From an uncultured Prevotellaceae bacterium (GTDB taxonomy: Bacteria > Bacteroidota > Bacteroidia > Bacteroidales > Bacteroidaceae): a stretch of DNA of 64,000 bases. A program made the position numbers and the translations under genes. Location of the stretch: NCBI GenBank assembly GCA_902785945.1, contig CADAAR010000021.1:1-64000 (forward strand), read 5' to 3'. The notes under the pieces are model-generated. The model had not been told where the DNA came from, did not search any database, and was given only the letters and a program-made list of their open reading frames with translations. Shown in pieces: positions 34,123 to 42,127 of the stretch (positions are counted from its first letter, which is position 1; each line of letters opens with the position of its first letter).

Positions 34123-37100
34123 ATGCATCACACAGAATTCAGAGTACTCAGAGTACTCGGACGACTCAGAGTATTCGGATTGATTCTCTTTCTCCAGATG
34201 GCGACGGCGGCATTCGCACAGACCGACGACAATATGCCCCGCCGCCTGACCATCAGTGGTCAGGTGATGGACGCCGAGTTCCGCGAACCCATGGCGCAGG
34301 CCACTATCCAGTTATTCACTGTTACCGACTCGGTTTTCGTCGGTGGTACCGTCAGCGACAACCGCGGTAATTTCTCTGTCGAGGCTCCTAACAACGGCAC
34401 TTTCCGTCTGAAGATCTCCTCAGTGGGATTCCAGACCATCCAGCGCGATGTCACCTTGCGCCGTGGTCAGAATCAGGAACTCGGTACGCTCCTCATGTCG
34501 CCCGAGAGCATTATGTTGAAGGAGGCCGTCATCACAGGCCGTGCCGCACAGGTTATTGTGAAGAAAGACACCCTTGTTTTCAACCCTGATGCCTATCGCA
34601 CCCCAGAGGGCTCTGCCATCGAAGAACTTATCAAACGTATGCCTGGTGCTGAGGTCGACGAGGACGGTAACATCACCGTTAATGGTAAAGAGGTGAAGAA
34701 AATCCTCATTGACGGCAAGGAATTTATGCTCGGCGATACGGAGACGGCGCTGAAAAACCTGCCCATCTCCATCATCCAGAACGTGAAGTTCTACGACCAG
34801 CAGAGCGACCAGGCTCGTATTACCGGTATCGAAGACGGCAACAAGGAAACCGTACTCGACTTTACCATCAAGAAGGGCATGAACCGTGGCTATATGACCA
34901 ACCTCGACCTGGCAGGTGGTACGCAGCATCGTTATGCCTCACGTGGTATGGGCTCAAGCTTTACCGACAATACGCGTATCATGGTCACAGGCAACTTCAA
35001 CAATAAGGAAGAGAATGCCGGTTGGTGGAACCGTCGTGGTCTGAACAGCCGTAAGATGCTTGGTGCCAACCTGAACTACGACGATGGTGAGAAGCTTAAG
35101 ATCGATGGTAGTATCCGTTGGAATCACCGTGGCAGCGATAATATTAATGAGAATAGCAGCGAGAACTTCTACAGCGAGACCAACCGCACCTTCTCGAACT
35201 CCAATTCGAAGAGTCTCTCGCGCAACAATGGCTGGAACGGTAATATCCGTTTCGAGTGGAAGCCCGATACCCTCTCGAACATTCTGATCCGAGCCAATGG
35301 TAGTACCGGTACTAATGATGGTACATCAACCTCGCTCTCGGCCACTTTCAATGCCGATCCCTATCTTTATGTCACCGATCCACTCTCTGACGAGGGTATT
35401 GCCACTATGCGCGTCAAGGATCTCGCTGTGAACCATAACCGTCAGGCGAGTCTTACCTACGGCGAGAACAAGAACTTCTGGGGTATGCTCCAACTCTACC
35501 GTCGTTTGAATGCCCGTGGTCGAAATGTTACGTTAAGATTCGAGGGTAGCATGGGCGATAGCAAGAACAACAACGCCTCGAACAATGAGGTACACCTCTA
35601 TCGCGTGAAAAATATGGCAGACGAGGACTCCACCTACTTCACCGCTCGTTACAATCTCACGCCGAGCGATAACAGCGGTTACGTCATCAATGCCCAGTAT
35701 AGCGAGCCCCTTTGGAAAGGTGCTCACCTGCAGACCAGCTACGAACTGCGCTATAACCAGAACAAGAGTGACCGCCAGACCTATGACTTCAGTCATCTTC
35801 CGCAGAATCCCTTCGAGGGTATCCATCCCATCTACCGCGAGTGGGATCCTTGGCTCGGCAGCTTCTCTGACCAGTTCATGGCCGACCATCTCGATAAGAG
35901 CCTGAGCCGATTCTCCGAGTACAAGAACTACACCCACAACATCCGCCTTGTGCTCCGCTACTGGGAGGAGAAATACGATTACAACGTAGGTATCCTCGTG
36001 CAGCCGCAGCACTCCAATTACATCCAGGACTACCGTGGCATCTACGTCGACACCATCCGCAACGTCACCAACGTCGCCCCTACGCTCGACTTCCACTATA
36101 AGTTCTCCGACCAGCAGAATATCTGGTTCCACTACCGCGGTGATACTCGTCAGCCCGACATCACACAGCTGCTCGATATCACCGACGACTCCAACCCGCT
36201 TTACATCACACAGGGTAACCCCGGACTGAAACCTCAGTTCACCAATTCGCTGAATGTCTACTACAACAACTACATCCAGCGCCACAAGCGCTCTGTCGTG
36301 GTCTATGCCAATTACTCTAACACGCGTAACTCCATCTCTAACTTCGTGCGCTATAACCCCGAGACTGGTGGAAGCATCTCGCGGCCGGAGAACATCAACG
36401 GCAACTGGAACGTGAACGGAGGCTTCAATTTCAGTACTGCCCTTGACTCGGCTGCCCACTTCAATGTTGGTGCCGACACCCGCGTGCGATATAATAACTA
36501 TGTGAGCTACTACGCCGAGCATAACAAGGAGTCGCAGAAGAACTACACCCGCTCGACCAATCTCACCGAGCGCCTTACTGCCAGCTACCGCAACGACTGG
36601 CTCGAGGTGTCGCTCGATGGCTGGTGCAACTATCAGCACTCGCGTAACGAGCTCCAGCCCTCAGCCGACCAGGATACTTGGCAGTTCAACTACGGCGGAC
36701 AGGTGCTCGTGCGTCTGCCCCTCGACTTCGAGCTCTCCACCAATATCCACGAGAACTCCCGCCGAGGCTACAACGACCCCTCGCAGAATACCAACGAGTT
36801 GATCTGGAATGGACAGATCTCCAAGTCGTTCCTCCAGAACAAGTCGCTCATCGTGGCGCTCAACTTCTACGACCTGTTGCGTCAGCAGTCTAACTTCAGT
36901 GCCTGGGTCAATGCCAACGGCCGAGGCGAGTCGCGCTACAACAGCATCAACTCTTACGCCATGCTCCATGTGCGTTATCGTCTGAACATGTTCGGTGGCA
37001 AGGTCGACACCGAGGGCCGCTACGACAAGAAATGGGGTAACAACGACGGTGGCGGCTTCGGCGGTGGTGGTAATCGCGGAGGAGGCGGCAACCGTGGAGG

Positions 37101-37131
37101 TGGCGGTGGAGGCAACCGCGGCCGCAGATAA
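34123..37131 (+). CDS. TonB-dependent outer-membrane barrel protein
   Basis: The 1002-residue protein has a signal peptide (about 1-33), a CarboxypepD_reg-like beta-sandwich (GQVMDAEFREPMAQATIQL), a plug-like domain with LPISIIQNVKFYDQQSDQARITG, and a long aromatic-rich beta-barrel. The C-terminus is a Gly/Arg/Asn repeat (about 975-1002). It is of the OMP_b-brl_3 type, not a standard SusC, and no SusD partner is adjacent. The N-terminal signal region is encoded by a tandem CAGAGTACTCGGA-type repeat. It follows GH9 by 12 bp. Possible roles are uptake or surface display of glycan fragments. Confidence 0.82.
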   Translation: MHHTEFRVLRVLGRLRVFGLILFLQMATAAFAQTDDNMPRRLTISGQVMDAEFREPMAQATIQLFTVTDSVFVGGTVSDNRGNFSVEAPNNGTFRLKISSVGFQTIQRDVTLRRGQNQELGTLLMSPESIMLKEAVITGRAAQVIVKKDTLVFNPDAYRTPEGSAIEELIKRMPGAEVDEDGNITVNGKEVKKILIDGKEFMLGDTETALKNLPISIIQNVKFYDQQSDQARITGIEDGNKETVLDFTIKKGMNRGYMTNLDLAGGTQHRYASRGMGSSFTDNTRIMVTGNFNNKEENAGWWNRRGLNSRKMLGANLNYDDGEKLKIDGSIRWNHRGSDNINENSSENFYSETNRTFSNSNSKSLSRNNGWNGNIRFEWKPDTLSNILIRANGSTGTNDGTSTSLSATFNADPYLYVTDPLSDEGIATMRVKDLAVNHNRQASLTYGENKNFWGMLQLYRRLNARGRNVTLRFEGSMGDSKNNNASNNEVHLYRVKNMADEDSTYFTARYNLTPSDNSGYVINAQYSEPLWKGAHLQTSYELRYNQNKSDRQTYDFSHLPQNPFEGIHPIYREWDPWLGSFSDQFMADHLDKSLSRFSEYKNYTHNIRLVLRYWEEKYDYNVGILVQPQHSNYIQDYRGIYVDTIRNVTNVAPTLDFHYKFSDQQNIWFHYRGDTRQPDITQLLDITDDSNPLYITQGNPGLKPQFTNSLNVYYNNYIQRHKRSVVVYANYSNTRNSISNFVRYNPETGGSISRPENINGNWNVNGGFNFSTALDSAAHFNVGADTRVRYNNYVSYYAEHNKESQKNYTRSTNLTERLTASYRNDWLEVSLDGWCNYQHSRNELQPSADQDTWQFNYGGQVLVRLPLDFELSTNIHENSRRGYNDPSQNTNELIWNGQISKSFLQNKSLIVALNFYDLLRQQSNFSAWVNANGRGESRYNSINSYAMLHVRYRLNMFGGKVDTEGRYDKKWGNNDGGGFGGGGNRGGGGNRGGGGGGNRGRR
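34137..34179. repeat. CAGAGTACTCGGA-type tandem repeat in start of TonB barrel gene
   Basis: Three degenerate copies (CAGAGTACT, CAGAGTACTCGGACGACT, CAGAGTATTCGGA) encode residues about 6-19, the charged part of the signal peptide. It resembles the repeat at the rhaB end (11826-11868). Confidence 0.55.
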
Positions 37132-37146
37132 CCCAGCCTTATTTTT

Positions 37147-37186
37147 CAATAACCCTGCCTTATTGCGCAATAAGGCAGGGTTATTG
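37147..37186. repeat. Perfect 40-bp palindrome
   Basis: Arms 37147-37166 and 37167-37186 are exact reverse complements with no spacer and centre on TTGCGCAA. A partial direct copy of the left arm (GCCTTATTTTTCAATAA) starts about 37136. It lies between the TonB barrel and the S9 peptidase. There is no T-run, so it is REP-like rather than a classic terminator. Confidence 0.8.
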
Positions 37187-37217
37187 CGTCCCTGTGGTAG
37201 CAATTCATTTCTATTTA

Positions 37218-37249
37218 TTTGTTTATTTACTTATTTATTTGTACCTTTG
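37218..37249 (+). promoter_or_regulatory. Promoter of S9 peptidase gene
   Basis: TTTG (37218-37221), 20 bp, TACCTTTG (37242-37249): full consensus, only 12 nt before the ATG at 37262. Confidence 0.7.
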
Positions 37250-37261
37250 CCGGCGAAAATA

Positions 37262-39712
37262 ATGTATGGTATGAGACAGACATTGATGATACTCCTGTTG
37301 GCTGGGGCGATGACTGCCACAGCGCAGGTGAAGACTGAAATAAAAGCGTTTAACCAAGCTGGGCCCTACGCTGTAAGTGCGCCGTTGGGACTAGATTCCG
37401 TGAACGTGAAGGGTAAGAAGTTTGATGAGGCCTCGCTGATGAGCAGTATTGCGCTCACCTCGCCGGTAACGGGACGATTCGAGGGACAGATGCTGCCCTC
37501 GTTGCCCGACTCGAAAAGCGTGGGCCTGTTGTCGTTTTATGTGAACAATCGTGACTACCTGAAAGGTAAGATTGAGGTGAAGGGCCCCAAGCACTATAAA
37601 CTCTTTATCGATGGTGAGCCCGCTGCACCTGAGCTGAAACTTGCTCCCGAGCACCACACCATCACCATTCAATACCTGGCTGAGCCGAAGGATACAGACT
37701 CTATTCGTATGGTGATCGATGCTCCTCGTGAGGTGGCAACGACGCTCGACGCCAAGCATCCTTTTATGGTGCACGATATCACTGATGGTAAACGTGTGCG
37801 GGATATCTCTGTCTCGCCCGACGGGCAGTATGCCTGCATAGCCTGGCAGACCACGGAGCGTGGAGGCAGTAACCGCTGGAACTACGAACTGAAAGAGGTA
37901 AAGACAGCTCGCACCCTGATGCAGCCGCAGCGACAGGCTCGTTGGCTGCCCAAGACCATCGCCTGGATCGAGGAGGAACGCGAAGGTAAGAAACGTGTGT
38001 TGTATCAGGTGAGACCTACAGGCGAGCGTACCCGTTGGATTAGCGGCCTGCCTGAGGGAGGCTATACGGTGGCTCCTACGGAAGACTATCTGGTGATGAC
38101 AATCGAGGAAAAAGGTCCCGAGGAGGATAAGGAGATGTTTGAGGTTTTAGAGATGGACGACCGTCAGCCCGGCTGGCGTAATCGCAACTATCTCGCGCGC
38201 TACGATGTGGCCACGGGATTAACGCGGCGCATCACCTTCGGACACCAGCAGACGATGCTGATGGATATCTCGCAGGACGGACGGAAATTACTCGTCAATC
38301 AGTCGTACTCACGGCTGTCGAAGCGTCCCACGGAGGTGATGGACGTTTTCATTGTTGATGCCGAGACCTTTAAGGCTGATACGCTCTTCGTCGCAGCGGG
38401 ATTCCTTGCCAATGCCACGTTCTCGCCCGATGGTAAACAGATTCTCTTCAAAGGCTCTCCTGAGGCCTTCGACCGCATTGGTTGTACACTGCCGGTTGAT
38501 GTCACGCCAAATATGTATGACTACCAGCTCTATCTCTACGATATCGCCACAAAACGTGTGACACCGCTGACCAGGGACTTTAATCCCTCGGTGCAGACCA
38601 TCGACTGGGCGTGGGGTGATGGACTGGTGTATTTCACCGCTGAGGACCGTGACTTTGTGCGGCTCTACCAACTGAATCCCGTGAACGGCCAGATCATTCA
38701 GCTGGAGCATGCTGGCGACAATGTCTCGCGGATGAATGTGTCGGCGCATGCGAACGTCGTCGGTTATATCAGCAACGGTGTTTCCGAATATGCCTCGGCC
38801 TTTGCAGCCTATACAGCTAAGGGTAAGGCCCCGATGAAACAGGTGCGGTTGTATGACGGTAAGAGTATCATGGATGATATTGCTGTGGCTGATTGTAAGG
38901 ACTGGAACTATACGAATGCCCGTGGTGAGACGGTTTATGGCCGGATGTATCTGCCGCAGGATTTCGATGCCGCAAAGAAATATCCGATGATTGTGTATTA
39001 CTATGGTGGCTGTTCGCCCGTGGGTCGCTACTTTGATGGTGTCTATTCCGGGCATTATTGGGCCTCGTTGGGCTATGTGGCCTATATCCTCCAGCCCAGC
39101 GGTGCCTCGGGTTTCGGACAGGCGTGGGCCTCGCGCCATGTGAATACAGCTGGACGTGGACCTGCGGAGGATATTATCGAGGGCGTAAAGCGTATTTGTG
39201 CTGAGCATCCGTTTATCGACGCGAAGAAAGTGGGTTGTATGGGTGCCAGCTACGGCGGATTCATGACCATGTATCTGCAGACGCAGACGGATATCTTTGC
39301 TGCGGCGATATCCCATGCTGGCATCGCCAACCACACCAGCTACTGGGGCGAAGGCTACTGGGGCTATAACTATAGTGAAGTGTCGATGGCCAACAGCTAT
39401 CCCTGGAGTCATCGGGAGTTGTATGTAGACCAGAGTCCGTTGTTTAATGCCGATAAGATTCATACGCCATTGTTACTGTTGCATGGTACGGTCGATACGA
39501 ATGTGCCCATCATCGAGAGTCTGCAGATGTTTACTGCTCTGAAGTTGCTGGGTCGTGATGTGGCCCTTGTGGAGATAGCAGGTGAGAACCACCATGTGCT
39601 CGACTACAACAAGAAGATCAAGTGGCTTGGTGCCCAGATGGCGTGGTTCCAGAAATGGCTCAAGGACGATCCTACGTGGTGGGATGCCCTCTTCCCAAAG
39701 AAACATCTCTAA
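37262..39712 (+). CDS. S9 family prolyl oligopeptidase (dipeptidyl peptidase-like)
   Basis: The 816-residue exported serine peptidase has a signal peptide (to about residue 22, ATAQ), a beta-propeller with repeated (S/T)PDG-type blades, and a C-terminal alpha/beta-hydrolase domain. The catalytic triad is Ser663 in GASYGG, Asp745 in HGTVDTNVP and His777 in GENHHV. DPP4-like relatives remove dipeptides in the periplasm. ATGs at 37262 and 37271 both precede the signal peptide; 37262 leaves a leader of under 10 nt. The gene has its own promoter but is followed closely (9 bp) by the DUF4421 gene. Confidence 0.88.
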   Translation: MYGMRQTLMILLLAGAMTATAQVKTEIKAFNQAGPYAVSAPLGLDSVNVKGKKFDEASLMSSIALTSPVTGRFEGQMLPSLPDSKSVGLLSFYVNNRDYLKGKIEVKGPKHYKLFIDGEPAAPELKLAPEHHTITIQYLAEPKDTDSIRMVIDAPREVATTLDAKHPFMVHDITDGKRVRDISVSPDGQYACIAWQTTERGGSNRWNYELKEVKTARTLMQPQRQARWLPKTIAWIEEEREGKKRVLYQVRPTGERTRWISGLPEGGYTVAPTEDYLVMTIEEKGPEEDKEMFEVLEMDDRQPGWRNRNYLARYDVATGLTRRITFGHQQTMLMDISQDGRKLLVNQSYSRLSKRPTEVMDVFIVDAETFKADTLFVAAGFLANATFSPDGKQILFKGSPEAFDRIGCTLPVDVTPNMYDYQLYLYDIATKRVTPLTRDFNPSVQTIDWAWGDGLVYFTAEDRDFVRLYQLNPVNGQIIQLEHAGDNVSRMNVSAHANVVGYISNGVSEYASAFAAYTAKGKAPMKQVRLYDGKSIMDDIAVADCKDWNYTNARGETVYGRMYLPQDFDAAKKYPMIVYYYGGCSPVGRYFDGVYSGHYWASLGYVAYILQPSGASGFGQAWASRHVNTAGRGPAEDIIEGVKRICAEHPFIDAKKVGCMGASYGGFMTMYLQTQTDIFAAAISHAGIANHTSYWGEGYWGYNYSEVSMANSYPWSHRELYVDQSPLFNADKIHTPLLLLHGTVDTNVPIIESLQMFTALKLLGRDVALVEIAGENHHVLDYNKKIKWLGAQMAWFQKWLKDDPTWWDALFPKKHL

Positions 39713-39721
39713 TAGATAAGA

Positions 39722-40933
39722 ATGATTAAAAGAAAAATTGCCTGTTTGTTGCTGATCCTGGCGCCGCTTACGACAATGGCGCAGGATATTTCTGCTACTT
39801 TGCCTATTCCTGCTCTGGCGCAGAAGGATGGCAATCTGTTCCATATGGCCTCCGAATCAGCCAAGGGCAAGCCTGTGCTGTTGCAGCCGCTCTATTGGGT
39901 GAAGACGCTCATTGACTCATCAGCTGTGGCCACCATCGACCGCAATTATATCGAACAGCCTAAACCTGCCTGGGCCATCGAGGCCAGGGGCACGCTGAAC
40001 CAGTCGACGCTGAAGATGGAGACCACGTGGGAGGACCCTGTGGAAGGTAACGTGAACCTTTGGGCGAAGAGCAAAAATGGTCTCTCCACTTCGGCAGGTC
40101 TGTGGCTGGGTTATCGCGGCTATGGTTTCGGCTATTCCAAAGAGTTCGGACAGACCAGCGGCTCTACACTATCCTTTGGAGCCATGGGTGGCAGCTTCGG
40201 TATCAACCTGCGCATCAGCTCCTATAATAGTGATATGCCCGACCTTTATATTGATGGGATGAAACTGTCATCCTACGACGAAGACGACGATCGTCTGGAG
40301 GATCCGATCAAGGTGCGTACGCTTTTCCTCGACGGTTATTACATGCTCAACGGTAAGCATTTCTCATATGCAGCGGCCTATGATAATTCCCTCATCCAAC
40401 GACGTTCAGCCGGATCGATTGTCGTGGGGGGTATGTATTGTCACAGCCGCGCAGACTATAGCGCCGATTCCAACTGGTTGCTGACAGTACTGATGGAGGG
40501 TGTGGGAAAAGTTAAATTCTCACAGGGCAGCATTGGTGCTGGTTATGCCTACAACTGGGTGCCCGCCCGTGGATGGCTCGTCAGCGCGATGGCCATGCCG
40601 ATGCTCACCCTCTACAACCGCACCACAGAGTATATGTATGACTTTGATTTGGTGAATCCTAACGTGAAGGATTGGGATGCGCTTTCGGAAGATGAGGTTA
40701 TGGAATGGCTGAGTGACGAGGATACCAAGATTATAACAGTCAACGAGAGGAAAGAGACGTCCAACAACAAGGTGAAACTGAACTTCGATGCGCGGTTGAG
40801 CGTGGTCTATAATTTCGATCGTTGGTATGTGCGTGTCTATGGCCATTATAATCAGTTCCGCTATGGTAATGATTTTGTCTCAGGACGTGTGACTGACTGG
40901 ACTGCGAATGCGTCGCTTGGATTCAGATTTTAA
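39722..40933 (+). CDS. DUF4421-like outer-membrane protein
   Basis: The 403-residue protein has a signal peptide (1-21, TTMAQ) and many alternating aromatic/hydrophobic strands, including GLWLGYRGYGFGYSKEF, ending in a Phe (LGFRF) typical of outer-membrane beta-barrels. The pattern fits DUF4421, a Bacteroidota barrel family of unknown function. It lies 9 bp after the S9 peptidase and is probably co-transcribed. A short ATCTGTG direct repeat follows the stop (40934-40950). Confidence 0.75.
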   Translation: MIKRKIACLLLILAPLTTMAQDISATLPIPALAQKDGNLFHMASESAKGKPVLLQPLYWVKTLIDSSAVATIDRNYIEQPKPAWAIEARGTLNQSTLKMETTWEDPVEGNVNLWAKSKNGLSTSAGLWLGYRGYGFGYSKEFGQTSGSTLSFGAMGGSFGINLRISSYNSDMPDLYIDGMKLSSYDEDDDRLEDPIKVRTLFLDGYYMLNGKHFSYAAAYDNSLIQRRSAGSIVVGGMYCHSRADYSADSNWLLTVLMEGVGKVKFSQGSIGAGYAYNWVPARGWLVSAMAMPMLTLYNRTTEYMYDFDLVNPNVKDWDALSEDEVMEWLSDEDTKIITVNERKETSNNKVKLNFDARLSVVYNFDRWYVRVYGHYNQFRYGNDFVSGRVTDWTANASLGFRF

Positions 40934-40971
40934 AATCTGTGAGATCTGTGTTCCATTAATATAGTATAAAT

Positions 40972-42096
40972 ATGAATATCGAGGAGATACAGGATAAAAG
41001 GATTGCGGTGCTGCTGTCGGGCGGTGTCGACAGTAGTGTGGTGGTCTATGAGTTCGCGAAGCTCGGACTCCACCCTGATTGTTTCTATATCAAGATAGGT
41101 CCGGAAGAGGATGCGGAGTGGGACTGCTCATCGGAGGAGGACTTGGAGATGGCGACGGCGGTGGCGCATAAGTATGGCTGTAAGTTGGAAGTCATCGATT
41201 GCCACAAGGAATACTGGAATCAGGTGACGACCTATACGATGGATAAGGTGCGTGCAGGTCTGACGCCGAATCCTGATGTGATGTGCAACCGGTTGATCAA
41301 GTTTGGCGCCTTCGACGAGAAGCGCGGCCATGACTACGATCTCATTGCCACAGGTCATTATGCCCAGACCGAGATCGACGCCGAAGGCCGGAAGTGGCTC
41401 TGCACGAGTCCCGATCCTGTGAAAGATCAGACTGATTTCCTGGCGCAGATCTACGACTGGCAGCTGAAGAAAGCCCTCTTTCCCATCGGACACTATGTGA
41501 AGGATGAGGTGCGCCAGATTGCAGAGCGTGAACATCTGGTGAATGCCAAGCGTAAGGACTCGCAGGGCATCTGTTTCTTAGGAAAGATAAGCTATAACGA
41601 CTATATCCGTCGCTATTTGGGTGAGATGCCTGGCGATGTGATAGAACTGGAAACGGGCAAGCGCATTGGCGAGCATAAGGGCTTGTGGTTCCATACCATT
41701 GGTCAGCGTAAGGGCATGGGCTTTGGCGGTGGACCTTGGTTCGTGGTGAAGAAAGATGTGGCGCAGAACATTCTCTACGTCTCCCACGGCTATGATCCCG
41801 AGACCGCCTACAAGCAATCCTTCCCCGTCCACGACTTCCATTGGCTGACTGTCACATTAGGGTCAGGATACTTTGTGACATCCGACGGAAATGTCACAAA
41901 GTATCCTGACCCTAATGTGACATTTAAGATCCGTCATACGCCTGAATATCATCCTGCAACAATAGAGTGGACAAGCTCAAATGAGTTCATTGTCCACTCT
42001 AAAGAGAAAATCCACGGTGTCGCCCCAGGACAGTTCTGCGTCATCTATGACGCCAACCACCACCGGTGCTTCGGCTCTGGCGAAATTACAGTATAA
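40972..42096 (+). CDS. mnmA: tRNA 2-thiouridylase MnmA
   Basis: The 374-residue enzyme thiolates U34 of tRNA-Lys, -Glu and -Gln. The PP-loop is SGGVDSS (residues about 16-22), the catalytic Cys pair is in MCNRLIKFG (about 103) and GICFLGK (about 201), and the C-terminal beta-barrel follows. Two inverted repeats lie inside the barrel-coding part: a perfect 31-bp stem (41851-41921) and a 12-bp stem (41963-42001). Both keep the frame and encode strand-turn-strand segments (VTLGSGYFVTSDGNVT and TIEWTSSNEFIVHS). Enzyme motifs are intact, so the gene is probably functional. Confidence 0.93.
   Translation: MNIEEIQDKRIAVLLSGGVDSSVVVYEFAKLGLHPDCFYIKIGPEEDAEWDCSSEEDLEMATAVAHKYGCKLEVIDCHKEYWNQVTTYTMDKVRAGLTPNPDVMCNRLIKFGAFDEKRGHDYDLIATGHYAQTEIDAEGRKWLCTSPDPVKDQTDFLAQIYDWQLKKALFPIGHYVKDEVRQIAEREHLVNAKRKDSQGICFLGKISYNDYIRRYLGEMPGDVIELETGKRIGEHKGLWFHTIGQRKGMGFGGGPWFVVKKDVAQNILYVSHGYDPETAYKQSFPVHDFHWLTVTLGSGYFVTSDGNVTKYPDPNVTFKIRHTPEYHPATIEWTSSNEFIVHSKEKIHGVAPGQFCVIYDANHHRCFGSGEITV
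41851..41921. repeat. Perfect 31-bp inverted repeat inside mnmA
   Basis: Arms 41851-41881 and 41891-41921 are exact reverse complements, separated by a 9-nt loop (CCGACGGAA). It encodes about 24 in-frame residues of the C-terminal domain. Confidence 0.9.
41963..42001. repeat. Second inverted repeat inside mnmA
   Basis: TAGAGTGGACAA (41963-41974) pairs with TTGTCCACTCTA (41990-42001), a perfect 12-bp stem. Inside it CTC/GAG (41976-41978, 41983-41985) can pair further. Confidence 0.8.
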
Positions 42097-42100
42097 AAGT

Positions 42101-42124
42101 AAATCCCGCCGATTGGCGGGATTT
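42101..42124. terminator. Bidirectional terminator between mnmA and GH67
   Basis: Perfect 10-bp stem AAATCCCGCC/GGCGGGATTT with loop GATT, followed by TGCTTTATTTC on the plus strand and an A-rich left flank that gives T on the minus strand. Confidence 0.8.
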
Positions 42125-42127
42125 GCT

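Noticed and set aside
35533-36639. 368-codon open frame on the minus strand
   Set aside because: Antisense to the TonB barrel gene; Val/Ile/Asp-rich low-information translation.
34123-37131. TonB barrel as a SusC with a polysaccharide-utilisation locus
   Set aside because: No SusD-like gene is adjacent and the barrel is of the OMP_b-brl_3 style.
37147-37186. Palindrome read as an intrinsic terminator
   Set aside because: No T-run follows on either strand and the stem has no loop.
38309-39463. 384-codon open frame on the minus strand
   Set aside because: Antisense to the S9 peptidase; no domain.
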